Notes: generated by a model from the letters alone, not told the origin. A stretch of 8,898 bases of DNA from Metabacillus rhizolycopersici (GCF_020075705.1 NZ_JAIQUM010000125.1:1-8898); one strand, 5' to 3'; positions 1 to 5,776 are shown, counted from the first letter of the stretch. Numbers and translations: made by a program.

Positions 1-1
1 T

Positions 2-799
2 GTTATTGGCACAGGCAATCGTCATGGCTTTTAAGATGACTTCCTTCGGCTGTAGAAAACTAGAATCATCTAACCAAGATAGCAGCTGCTGTTTCGCATT
101 CACATTTGAAAAGCCAAATCCATTGTTATCCCAAAACTCAACAATCTCTTGAACATCGTTTGTGTTTTGATCTAGTGCTTGATCCTCTATATCTGGATTA
201 TCCTCTATACTAGGGGTAAAAGCTTTTTGTTGTTGTTTTTCTTTTTCTTTTTGTTTTTCTTTTTCTTTTTGCCCACGTATCGTAGAACGATGCATGAACG
301 TATCGTCAACTTCTTCCTCTTCCGCATCTAGATCTGGATCATTTTCGCTCTCTTCCTCGGTAAATGACATCCTTTCAGGCTCACAAAAAGATTCATATAA
401 GCTACGAATTTCCTGTTTATGAATAGTTTCCGAAACATATCGAATAAGCGACGTATCCTCAACTTCTTTTAATTCAGATAAAATACAATCCATGACCGGT
501 TTCCCGCCTTTATGTAGGTTATCCTTCCCCCAGTTTTTAATCGCAAGCTCTCTCGTTTTGGGATTATAACGAATCAATTTGTGATGCCGGGTAAATCGTT
601 CCATTAACGAATGAACACTCTCAATCGAATACCCCAAATCAAAAGCCATTTGTTTTTTCGTAATGCGATAGATTCCAATTTGAGTCGTATGTGGATTCGT
701 AAGAAGATAGAGGTAAAAATACTTATCCTCCGGAGTCATCTCTTCTGAAACAATCGGATTCTTCCAAAAATCATTACGCACCATTCGATATTTTGCCAT
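2..799 (-). CDS. DnaD-domain replication protein, N-terminal 266 residues (runs off left edge)
   Basis: The ATG at 799 is preceded by an AAGGGA-type ribosome site, and the frame stays open to the window edge. Residues 1-115 form the winged-helix-type N-terminal part typical of Bacillus and phage DnaD-like proteins (MAKYR start, TPEDKYFYLYLLTNP, QIGIYRITKKQ, IKNWGK, GGKPVMDC). Residues about 145-215 are an acidic, low-complexity linker with a tandem QKEKEK repeat at 177-188. From about residue 217 a second, DnaB_2/DnaD-type domain begins (FWDNNGFG, then LLSWLDD and KEVILKAMTIACANN); the window cuts inside it. Proteins of this family remodel DNA at origins and help load the replicative helicase; in phages the gene usually sits beside a DnaC-like loader, which would lie left of base 1. 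The close resemblance to prophage copies and the relic-rich surroundings suggest, but do not prove, a prophage origin. Family assignment is confident; whether the gene is intact cannot be seen. Confidence 0.9.
   Translation of the reverse strand, partial: MAKYRMVRNDFWKNPIVSEEMTPEDKYFYLYLLTNPHTTQIGIYRITKKQMAFDLGYSIESVHSLMERFTRHHKLIRYNPKTRELAIKNWGKDNLHKGGKPVMDCILSELKEVEDTSLIRYVSETIHKQEIRSLYESFCEPERMSFTEEESENDPDLDAEEEEVDDTFMHRSTIRGQKEKEKQKEKEKQQQKAFTPSIEDNPDIEDQALDQNTNDVQEIVEFWDNNGFGFSNVNAKQQLLSWLDDSSFLQPKEVILKAMTIACANN
236..271. repeat. Perfect 18-bp tandem duplication inside the DnaD gene
   Basis: Two identical 18-bp units (236-253 and 254-271; plus-strand TTTTTCTTTTTCTTTTTG) stand head to tail. 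On the minus strand each encodes the hexapeptide QKEKEK, in the disordered linker between the two DnaD-protein domains. Because the unit is a multiple of three, slippage would lengthen or shorten the linker without breaking the frame. Confidence 0.9.
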
Positions 800-951
800 C
801 TTCAACCACTTCCCTTTCTTCTAAGAAAATTCTTTTCATAGACTATATATAGAAAAATGAAGAAGAGAGTAGCGTATGTTTCACATAAAAATGTAAATAT
901 TTTGTGACGAAATATTTCTGTGGTACCTATCTGTACTCATTTCCCAAATAA
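800..951. promoter_or_regulatory. Upstream region of the DnaD gene
   Basis: This A+T-rich leader of the minus-strand DnaD gene contains an 8-bp inverted repeat, AAATATTT at 895-902 and again at 910-917, separated by TGTGACG. A TATATATAG run around 843-850 could supply a -10 element on the minus strand, but I see no convincing -35 at the right distance, so no promoter is placed. The inverted repeat could be a regulator site or chance in A+T-rich DNA. Confidence 0.3.
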
Positions 952-996
952 AAAACACTCACAAACATTGAAAAAAACAACATTTGTGAGTGTTTT
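952..996. terminator. Hairpin terminator, probably bidirectional
   Basis: The arms AAAACACTCACAAA (952-965) and TTTGTGAGTGTTTT (983-996) form a perfect 14-bp stem with a 17-nt A-rich loop. The outer four pairs are A:T, so either strand ends in a short U run. It lies behind the start of the DnaD gene and could insulate that gene from the decayed gene to its right. Confidence 0.65.
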
Positions 997-1069
997 ATGT
1001 TGGTTAACTTACTTTATATTTTCTCTGTAAGCAGTTAGCACACGATTTTATGTTCACGATATCTTTGTA

Positions 1070-1098
1070 TTAATTTTATTTGTGATAAATAAAATTAA
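1070..1098. repeat. A+T-only inverted repeat
   Basis: TTAATTTTATTT (1070-1081) and AAATAAAATTAA (1087-1098) form a perfect 12-bp inverted repeat around GTGAT. It sits 64 bp beyond the stop of the decayed minus-strand gene at 1162. With no G:C pairs in the stem it would be a weak terminator; its role is unknown. Confidence 0.45.
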
Positions 1099-1161
1099 AC
1101 AAACTATTCTTCATTTCCTTTTCACTTCCCTCTATTATTAACCTACCAATTATTTAAAAGA

Positions 1162-1560
1162 TTAACTAGTTTCCCTAAAATTAAATAAATGTTGAATCCA
1201 TTCCTCAAATATCTCTAAATTGTTCCCCGGCGAAAAACAATACGCCCCCATCTTATACTTCTTATGAAACCCAACATCATAAAAATCCTTATCACTAGTC
1301 ATATAACATTCCGTCGGAGTCAAAATATAAACTTCCTTCACAACTTTTGAATCATCAACTCTTGCTAAAATTCCATCCCGGTACTTATTCGACTAGTTGA
1401 TTTGCTTGGATCAATGCTGACACTTCCTTAGTTTTTGTAAAAATAGTCCCTATTACTATTTTAATACATGATCAGCTGTTTTTTAACAAGATCTGACCAC
1501 TCTTTGCAGATATATCCATATTTTTAAAGATAACTTTAACAAAACCCTGACTTTTTTAGC
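1162..1560 (-). pseudogene. Decayed gene of unknown family, multiple frameshifts
   Basis: Three minus-strand open stretches follow one another in different frames and look like one gene broken by indels. The clearest is 1162-1392: 76 residues to a TAA stop, with protein-like composition (begins SNKYRDGILARVDD, contains EVYILTPTECYM and HKKYKMGAYCFSPGN, ends near FEEWIQHLF). It has no start codon, and an in-frame TAG lies just upstream. Stretch 1385-1471 ends in KEVSALIQANQLVE; removing one base near 1388 would join LVE directly to KYRDG. A third stretch, 1461-1523 (YGYICKEWSDLVKKQLIMY), would join by another shift, and weaker coding-like sequence continues to about 1560. I recognise no family. 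The reconstruction is inference; that no intact frame exists is seen directly. Confidence 0.5.
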
Positions 1561-1616
1561 TGAATTTAAACAACAAAAGCAATAAATCACTTTTCTATAT
1601 TAGTTTCTGAAAAAAT

Positions 1617-1655
1617 AATCTCAAATTGATATTTGTTTTATCTCAATTTGAGATA
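1617..1655. promoter_or_regulatory. Tandem palindromic operator
   Basis: TATCTCAATTTGAGATA at 1639-1655 is a perfect palindrome, 8-bp arms around one central base. A degenerate copy at 1617-1633 matches the arms at 13 of 16 positions. The centres (1625 and 1647) are 22 bp apart, about two helical turns, so two dimers could bind the same DNA face. The arms ATCTCAA/TTGAGAT resemble operators of MarR-family repressors such as MhqR as I recall them, but the regulator cannot be named from this window and none is encoded nearby. Confidence 0.65.
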
Positions 1656-1661
1656 TATAAT
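1633..1661 (+). promoter_or_regulatory. SigA-type promoter with the operator as its spacer
   Basis: A -35-like TTGTTT (1633-1638) and a consensus -10 TATAAT (1656-1661) are separated by 17 bp. That spacer is exactly the palindrome at 1639-1655, and the upstream half-conserved copy touches the -35 box. Transcription would begin near 1668 and give a leader of roughly 57 nt before the ATG at 1725. Bound protein would block RNA polymerase, so repression is the expected mode. Confidence 0.65.
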
Positions 1662-1724
1662 AAAAACAACAAAAGAAAACGCTTACAACATTTTAACCTC
1701 AACCTTCCTAAGGAGGCCTTACCT

Positions 1725-1871
1725 ATGAGCCAATTAGCAAGAGAATTCAAAGTGAAAGATTTATTAGAAAAACAAAAATTCAATCAAAAAGAAATTTCCG
1801 AGATGACAGATCCACAGATTGAATATTATCACTGGCTCTATTTTGAAGATTCTGTTTACGATTATATGTAA
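1725..1871 (+). CDS. 48-residue acidic cytosolic protein, function unknown
   Basis: The start is the ATG at 1725, with TAAGGAGG (1709-1716) eight bases upstream. A longer in-frame opening from 1626 would begin inside the promoter and is rejected. The product opens MSQLAREFKVKDLLEKQ, continues NQKEISEMTDPQIEYYHWLY and ends FEDSVYDYM. It has no membrane segment, signal peptide or cysteine; the first half looks helical and basic, and the last third is rich in Tyr, Asp and Glu. The SEMTDPQIE...Y pattern faintly recalls very short Bacillus proteins of the BH0509 type, but I cannot assign it. A dedicated promoter with a tandem operator and a strong hairpin at 1924-1973 make this a single-gene, tightly regulated unit. 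Plausible roles, all inferred, include an adaptor or regulator of another protein. The ribosome site and promoter make it likely to be a real gene. Confidence 0.75.
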   Translation: MSQLAREFKVKDLLEKQKFNQKEISEMTDPQIEYYHWLYFEDSVYDYM

Positions 1872-1923
1872 GTTGAAAATAAACTAATAATAAAAGAGCT
1901 GTCCTATAAGTCTCTAAAATAAG

Positions 1924-1973
1924 GGAAGTGGAGAAAAACTAGTCGTTTTTCTCCACTTCCTTTTGTGTTTTTT
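1924..1973 (+). terminator. Strong rho-independent terminator
   Basis: GGAAGTGGAGAAAAAC (1924-1939) pairs perfectly with GTTTTTCTCCACTTCC (1945-1960) around a 5-nt loop, followed on the plus strand by TTTTGTGTTTTTT. It lies 52 bp beyond the stop of the 48-residue gene and would end its transcript, although the hairpin itself appears to belong to the IS1182 remnant. Confidence 0.8.
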
Positions 1974-2144
1974 CTATTTTCCCCATGAAAGTAGCTGGCA
2001 GATACCTGCTACTTTCAGTATATTGTGGGCTAATGCCACAATCCCAAACTCGACATGCACTTTGTCGAGACCCCACAAAGAAAATCTACGGAACGACCGA
2101 TTACCCTTGATGTGACCGAACGCACTTTCTTTGAATTTTATAAA
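1974..2144 (-). pseudogene. IS1182-family transposase, C-terminal 56 residues
   Basis: On the minus strand this reads through a run typical of the C-terminus of IS1182-type DDE transposases: FKESAFGHIKGNRSFRRF, then LWGLDKVHVEFGIVALAHN and ILKVAG, to a TAG at 1974-1976. The glutamate in KESAFG occupies the place of the last acidic residue of the DDE triad in this family (VEPVFG or similar in relatives); I infer this from family memory. A TAA in frame at 2145-2147 and the adjacent dus gene show that the N-terminal part, including the first two catalytic aspartates, is gone. The fragment cannot transpose. Confidence 0.85.
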
Positions 2145-2150
2145 TTATCT

Positions 2151-3140
2151 TTAACTGTTTCTCTCCCCCATTCCATCAAGATTCTTTGACCCAAAGTTAT
2201 CAAGCAATGCACGCACTTCATCTGTTGACTCTGTGCTCATTAATTGATTTCTTAATTCACTTGCCCCTCGAAACCCACGGACATATATCTTAAAAAAGCG
2301 ATGAAGAGCCTTGAACGGACGTAGCTCTAATTTTGAATATTTATCATGGAGATCCAGATGCAACCTTAAGAGATCAAGCAATTCCTTACTACTATGATCT
2401 TTCGGCTGCTTTTCAAAGGCAAATGGATTATTGAAAATACCACGCCCAATCATAATTCCATCAATACCGTATTGATGAGCGAGCTTTAAGCCAGTTTGAC
2501 GGTCAGGGATATCCCCATTGATCGTCAAGAGTGTATCTGGTGCCACCTGGTCACGAAGTTTCTTAATCTCCGGGATTAGTTCCCAATGAGCATCTACTTT
2601 GCTCATTTCCTTTTTTGTACGCAGATGGATGGAAAGATTAACAATGTCTTGTTTCAATATGTGTGTTAGCCAGTCGTGCCATTCGTCTACATCTGTGTAA
2701 CCAAGCCTTGTCTTTACACTTACGGGCAATCCTCCTGCTTTTGCTGCTTGTATTAAATCTGCTGCAACTTCTGGACGACGGATAAGGCCACATCCCTTCC
2801 CATTCTGTACCACATTAGGTACAGGACAGCCCATATTGATATCCACACCCCTAAACCCTTGTTTCGCCATACCAATACTCATTTGCCGAAAGTGTTCAGG
2901 CTTATCCCCCCATATATGGGCTACAATTGGTTGTTCATCCTCTGTAAAAGTCAAACGCCCACGCACACTTTGTTTCCCCTCTGGGTGACAATAACTCTCC
3001 GTGTTTGTAAACTCTGTAAAAAACACATCAGGTCTGGCTGCTGCACTCACTACATGGCGAAAAACAACATCCGTCACATCTTCCATTGGTGCCAGTATAA
3101 AAAAAGGTCGTGGTAAATCACGCCAAAAATTATCTATCAT
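2151..3140 (-). CDS. dus: tRNA-dihydrouridine synthase (Dus family)
   Basis: A 329-residue FMN enzyme that uses NADPH to reduce specific uridines in tRNA to dihydrouridine in the cytosol. Counting from the ATG at 3140, landmarks of the TIM-barrel domain are APMEDVTD (17-24), NMGCP (102-106, catalytic Cys105), KTRLGY (143-148), SIHLRTK (170-176), INGDI (207-211) and the phosphate-binding IGRG (231-234); a helical C-terminal domain follows. An upstream in-frame TTG at 3152 lies one base from the GAGAGGA ribosome site, too close to use. The ATG at 3140 has about 13 bases of spacing and gives the [14 protein letters not shown] start expected of relatives. It resembles an additional Dus found in the Bacillus cereus group rather than the two classic Bacillus subtilis enzymes; this is from memory. 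The gene appears monocistronic. The family is certain; the target uridine is not. Confidence 0.95.
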   Translation of the reverse strand: MIDNFWRDLPRPFFILAPMEDVTDVVFRHVVSAAARPDVFFTEFTNTESYCHPEGKQSVRGRLTFTEDEQPIVAHIWGDKPEHFRQMSIGMAKQGFRGVDINMGCPVPNVVQNGKGCGLIRRPEVAADLIQAAKAGGLPVSVKTRLGYTDVDEWHDWLTHILKQDIVNLSIHLRTKKEMSKVDAHWELIPEIKKLRDQVAPDTLLTINGDIPDRQTGLKLAHQYGIDGIMIGRGIFNNPFAFEKQPKDHSSKELLDLLRLHLDLHDKYSKLELRPFKALHRFFKIYVRGFRGASELRNQLMSTESTDEVRALLDNFGSKNLDGMGERNS

Positions 3141-3454
3141 ATTCAAATTCAAATCCTCTCATTATGGGATACCAGGACAACCCCTTATCCCAAAATTAAA
3201 AAGCAAAATGTCCCTGCTTCTTTTACTTAGGAAATAACGGTTAAGACTGTTAGTTCGAATCTAATTTTTCCACTTACATTTTTATTTTTTTCTTTTTCTT
3301 TCTAAAAATGATGTTTTCCTTAGATTCAACATATCTTTAAACCTTTCCTCTAAACAATCATTTTCCAATTTATTAAAGCCAACCAGTCCTGTTTTTCCTT
3401 GTAGTCCGGCATTATTTTTTCAACAAGGCGCCAGAAGGAGCGGTATGTATCATG
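3141..3454. other. Intergenic stretch with coding-like relics and a small inverted repeat
   Basis: Upstream of dus, TGGGATA (3165-3171) and TATCCCA (3186-3192) form a 7-bp inverted repeat around 14 nt. On the minus strand, two overlapping frames look coding without a start. Frame 3350-3454 continues in frame directly after the DUF1456 stop for 34 residues (includes YRSFWRLVEKIMPDYKEKQ and DWLALINWKM). Frame 3282-3419 is 45 residues, includes GLQGKTGLVGFNKLEND and ends in a basic ERKRKK tail. They may be shreds of one decayed gene. I recognise neither. No clear terminator for the DUF1456 gene is seen. Confidence 0.4.
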
Positions 3455-3949
3455 TCATCCCCTGTATTTAATAGCTAGTCCTTTTAAGAAGTTTCTTACG
3501 AATTTATCCCCACACTCCATATAATTCTTATGTCCTTCTTTTCGTAATAAGGCTCCAAGTTCTCCTTTTGTTACCGTGATTCCAGCATCACCAAATAGAT
3601 CCAGCATATCCTCTGTCGTTAATGACATGGCAATTTTTACTTTCTTTAAAAGGAGATTATTTACGTGTTCATGATTCATTGAAGATGGTTCAGGTGGATT
3701 GGGCTGTCCTGGTTTAGGCTCTTGTTTTCCTCTTTTAAAAATAATAAGGCCATTTAAAAATGAATCTAGCATACTGTTACTACATTTTATTTGATCGTTA
3801 TTCTCATCATCTTCATCATACTTGGTGAGGATCTGAATTACTTCTGGTACTGATACCTCCACACCGCCAAGTTTAAATATTTCTGCCATTTCTTTATTTT
3901 TTATTTCCAATGCATATCTCAATCGAATTAAAATATCGTTATTCTCCAT
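3455..3949 (-). CDS. yehS: DUF1456 family protein (YehS-like)
   Basis: This 164-residue protein contains two repeats of the DUF1456 module. Repeat one is about residues 2-76 (NDILIRLRYALEIKNKEM, then KLGGVEVS and SMLDSFLNGLIIFKRGK). Repeat two is about 96-162 (LLLKKVKIAMSLTTEDM, then TKGELGALLRKEGHKNYMEC, then KFVRNFLKGLA). A proline-rich linker at 79-89 separates them. Length and layout match Escherichia coli YehS. The function is not established; the small helical repeats suggest nucleic-acid or protein binding, which is inference. The start is the ATG at 3949, with AGGTGG seven bases upstream; a TTG seven codons earlier has no ribosome site. The gene is separated from its upstream neighbour by a terminator (4046-4083), so it is probably transcribed alone. 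Sequence in the same frame stays open for 34 codons past its TGA. Confidence 0.9.
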   Translation of the reverse strand: MENNDILIRLRYALEIKNKEMAEIFKLGGVEVSVPEVIQILTKYDEDDENNDQIKCSNSMLDSFLNGLIIFKRGKQEPKPGQPNPPEPSSMNHEHVNNLLLKKVKIAMSLTTEDMLDLFGDAGITVTKGELGALLRKEGHKNYMECGDKFVRNFLKGLAIKYRG

Positions 3950-4045
3950 TAGTTGACCACCTATTTTCAAAAATTAGTACATGTCATTTTAAAGCAACAT
4001 GCATCTCACTCAGTCTATCTTATTTCAATCTTCGCAACAACCTAC

Positions 4046-4083
4046 ACAAAAAAGACTGTTCGGTGCTAGAACACCAAACAGTC
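4046..4083 (-). terminator. Rho-independent terminator behind the SGNH gene and toxin relic
   Basis: On the minus strand GACTGTTTGGTG (4083-4072) pairs with CACCGAACAGTC (4065-4054), one mismatch in 12, with a 6-nt loop. A TTTTTTGTG tract follows. It ends transcripts arriving from the SGNH hydrolase gene and originally belonged to the holin-like toxin unit at 4140-4205. Confidence 0.85.
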
Positions 4084-4139
4084 ACACAATAGCTAGGTTC
4101 CCATTCAAAGCGATCTGCGATGTTGACAAATAACTCATC

Positions 4140-4205
4140 CTATCGCACTGCTATGCTCAAGGGCGGGTTATTTTTTGTCTCTAAAAAATGGTTGACAACA
4201 CCAAT
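4140..4205 (-). pseudogene. C-terminal relic of a holin-like type I toxin gene
   Basis: On the minus strand the last codons before the TAG at 4140-4142 read KNNPPLSIAVR, an ending I associate with small 'putative holin-like toxin' proteins of Bacillaceae. These are roughly 30-residue membrane peptides related to the TxpA/BsrG type I toxins, whose mRNAs are held off by antisense RNA. Upstream codons (IGVVNHFLET) replace the usual single membrane helix and are cut by a TAG at 4206-4208, 39 bp from the SGNH stop codon. No start codon or ribosome site remains. The 3' untranslated stretch and its terminator (4046-4083) look intact. The 11-residue match is short, so the family call rests on memory of the motif plus its position. 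Confidence 0.6.
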
Positions 4206-4220
4206 CTATATAAATAGGAT
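4192..4220 (+). promoter_or_regulatory. Promoter-like TTGACA-17-TAGGAT facing the SGNH gene's 3' end
   Basis: TTGACA (4192-4197), a 17-bp spacer and TAGGAT (4215-4220) form a good SigA match on the plus strand. A transcript would start near 4227 and run antisense into the 3' end of the SGNH hydrolase gene. No plus-strand gene follows. It may be a leftover of the toxin locus or a chance match. Confidence 0.35.
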
Positions 4221-4246
4221 TCCTTTTCTAAAATAATGAGAGATCC

Positions 4247-5254
4247 TTATTCTACATCCTCAGTCATGACCTCTTGTTCGACACTAACTTCTTCCATGTT
4301 CTCTAAAATACGCTTTGCCATGAGTTCATATCCGCTTGTGTTTGGGTGGAATTGATCATCAGATAATAGCTTGATGTCTGAATTACTAAATAGATCAGAG
4401 GTTGGGATATAGCTTACATTCTCAAATTCTTCTGTAACGGATTTACTTGATTCATTCCAATCGTTTACAATCATTTGGAATTCTTCAATATCGCCAAAAT
4501 AACCTTCGAATGGATTATAAAAACCAATTAAATAAATTTTTGTATCTGGATTTATTTCATTGATCTTATGAAAAATGGCGGTTAATCTCTCAAGATATTC
4601 TAGTTTTTCTTCATTAAAAAGCTCTACATGGAGGTTTGTAAAACTGTTTTTGACAATTTTCATCATGTCGTTTGCTCCTATTGTGATGAAAACAATATCA
4701 GCATGTTGAATTGATTCTGCAATCTCTTCCTTTTCCAGGCGTTTTAATAATTGGTCTGTACGGTTTCCTCTTTTCCCATAGTTTTCAATATTGATATCTA
4801 TGTTATTCTCTTCAAATGTGTTATTTAAGATCCCGACATAACCGCCGTTTTTTGTTTCATCGCCTACACCTTGAGTGAGGGAATCACCTATTGCCACGAC
4901 TTGTAAATCTTTTTTGAATAATTTGATTACACCTTCTACTACTTTCCTAACCTTTCCCTCGATATCTTCTGTTAGTGTACTCCTTTCCCTATTCTCGCCA
5001 TCTACGACTTCTTCCTCTTCTTTACCTGCTATATCACTAGAAACATCTCCATCCTGTTCCTCTTTCTCAGGGCCTGTATTTTCAGAAGCATGCTCTTCAT
5101 CCGTTATCGCTTCATCTGTCGTTACAGTTATATTCGAAGTTTCTAGAGCTATCTGTTTTGTTTGATTAGGATTAGAATTGAAAAGAAATAAGTACAGGCT
5201 AAAGCATACTACTAGCAAACTAGTAATAATGACTATTCCTTTCAGTCTCCGCAT
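4247..5254 (-). CDS. Membrane-anchored SGNH/GDSL-family hydrolase
   Basis: A 335-residue extracytoplasmic esterase/lipase-type protein. From the ATG at 5254 (AGGTG about eight bases upstream; an in-frame GTG at 5263 is badly spaced) it starts with MRRLKG and one membrane helix (about 7-26). The cysteine there lacks a lipobox, so it is an anchor or uncleaved signal, not a lipoprotein. Residues about 38-95 are a strongly acidic, Glu/Thr-rich linker. The SGNH domain spans about 117-320: block I VAIGDSLTQG (Ser125), block II Gly163 in GKRGN, block III GAND (Asn195), block V DDQFHPN (Asp300, His303). All four signature residues are present, so it should be active. It resembles the YpmR-type proteins of Bacillus; the substrate is unknown, perhaps a cell-wall or lipid ester. 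It stands alone, ending in the toxin-relic terminator. Confidence 0.92.
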   Translation of the reverse strand: MRRLKGIVIITSLLVVCFSLYLFLFNSNPNQTKQIALETSNITVTTDEAITDEEHASENTGPEKEEQDGDVSSDIAGKEEEEVVDGENRERSTLTEDIEGKVRKVVEGVIKLFKKDLQVVAIGDSLTQGVGDETKNGGYVGILNNTFEENNIDINIENYGKRGNRTDQLLKRLEKEEIAESIQHADIVFITIGANDMMKIVKNSFTNLHVELFNEEKLEYLERLTAIFHKINEINPDTKIYLIGFYNPFEGYFGDIEEFQMIVNDWNESSKSVTEEFENVSYIPTSDLFSNSDIKLLSDDQFHPNTSGYELMAKRILENMEEVSVEQEVMTEDVE

Positions 5255-5291
5255 TTTAACCACACCTATCGATTTGTATTACTGCTTCATT

Positions 5292-5297
5292 ATTATA
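5292..5297 (-). promoter_or_regulatory. Candidate -10 element of the SGNH gene
   Basis: On the minus strand a consensus TATAAT lies 37 bp before the ATG at 5254. The hexamer 17-18 bp further upstream (GTTTTA/TGTTTT) is a poor -35, so the promoter is weak or needs an activator. Confidence 0.45.
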
Positions 5298-5631
5298 AAA
5301 GAATCGTAAAATAATAAAACATAAGATATTGTATCATTCATTGTACTACAAAAATGGATAAACACTCTTGGAATTTTATAACACCCATGGGCTATAACTA
5401 CAAATATGCACCTCATTTACCACATAAAAAATCCCCTAACAGCACAAGGAAAAGATAAAACCCGCACCCTTACCTGATCGTGGGAGATACATGATAAAGA
5501 CCTTTGTTCATACTAGTGAACTCAGCCCTATAAAGTAGACAGTTTGATAAAAGTAGATGCTGCTTATTTTGCAGCGAGTTGCCGACTTTTTTATGGTTCT
5601 TTTTCATACAATTCTTTTAGAGGTGATGTAA
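5298..5631. other. Non-coding stretch between the SGNH gene and the cwlJ relic
   Basis: I find no gene here. The left half (to about 5510) is featureless A+T-rich DNA with several stops in every frame. The right part holds an IS3-like end (5517-5600) and, just before the cwlJ relic, the ribosome site AGAGGTGA (5619-5626). Confidence 0.5.
5517..5600. mobile_element. Solitary end of an IS3-family (IS150-type) element
   Basis: The stretch begins TGAACTCAGCCCTATAAAG and continues with GTAGACAGTTTGATAAAAG, then GATGCTGCTTATTTTGCAGC and GCCGACTTTTTTATGG. The GTAGACAGTTT core followed by a GCTGC...GCAGC hairpin (5559-5575) is the pattern I recall at the left end of IS150-group elements. No orfA or orfB follows; the sequence passes into the cwlJ start within about 35 bp. 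Identification is by motif memory only. Confidence 0.45.
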
Positions 5632-5776
5632 ATGGCAAGGGTAAAATATACGGACAGTGACGTTGCTTTAATGGCAATGATGATGAGGGCAGAGGCAGAA
5701 GGTGAAGGGAAACAAGGGATCTTATGGTTGGTAATGTCATGGTCAATCGACTAATGGCTAATTGTTTAGATAGTAA
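5632..5776 (+). pseudogene. cwlJ: Spore cortex-lytic cell wall hydrolase (CwlJ/SleB family), 5' fragment with frameshift
   Basis: The ATG at 5632 follows the ribosome site AGAGGTGA. The first 31 or so codons read MARVKYTDSDVALMAMMMR and then AEAEGEGKQGIL, the N-terminus of CwlJ-type hydrolases including the catalytic-region glutamates of RAEAEGEGKQG. One base is missing near 5722-5724: the reading continues from 5724 in another frame as MVGNVMVNRLMANCLD, matching the family (VGNV.INRL.ANC in Bacillus subtilis CwlJ). In the original frame a TAA follows at 5753-5755. After about 5771 the similarity ends, where the recombinase relic begins on the other strand. About two thirds of the gene, normally near 140 codons, is lost. 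CwlJ degrades spore cortex during germination, so the host lineage is a spore former. Confidence 0.85.

Larger units (their letters stand above)
1896..2144 (-). mobile_element. 3' remnant of an IS1182-family insertion sequence
   Basis: The segment carries the transposase C-terminus (1974-2144), a strong hairpin (1924-1960), and at its left edge GAGCTGTCCTATAAGTCTC (from 1896), which resembles the terminal inverted repeat of IS1182-type elements as I know them. The rest of the element is missing: the right side stops at about 2145, next to the dus stop codon. No matching left end or target duplication is visible in the window. Confidence 0.75.

Noticed and set aside
236..271. Short tandem repeats considered as a CRISPR array
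   Set aside because: The units are contiguous with no spacers and code for a linker repeat. No CRISPR array is present in the window.
1626..1724. Longer N-terminus for the 48-residue protein starting at 1626
   Set aside because: It would start inside the promoter and operator, upstream of the expected transcription start, with no ribosome site.
3165..3192. Inverted repeat TGGGATA/TATCCCA before dus as a riboswitch or T-box
   Set aside because: It has only seven pairs, no conserved aptamer or T-box sequence, and no terminator alternative.
2859..3237. Plus-strand open frames over the 5' half of the dus gene
   Set aside because: They are shadows of the strongly supported minus-strand dus frame, lack good ribosome sites and have unnatural composition.
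3249..3265. tRNA T-arm-like GTTAG-TTCGAAT-CTAAT, a possible tRNA or attachment site
   Set aside because: No D arm, anticodon arm or matching acceptor strand lies upstream, and the minus strand here also reads as coding-like sequence. Probably chance.
3910..4092. 60-codon plus-strand open frame
   Set aside because: It crosses the DUF1456 start and the minus-strand terminator and has no ribosome site.
4875..5165. 96-codon plus-strand open frame rich in Ser and Thr
   Set aside because: It is the antisense of the acidic linker of the SGNH gene, where Glu codons read as Ser/Leu/Phe on the other strand.
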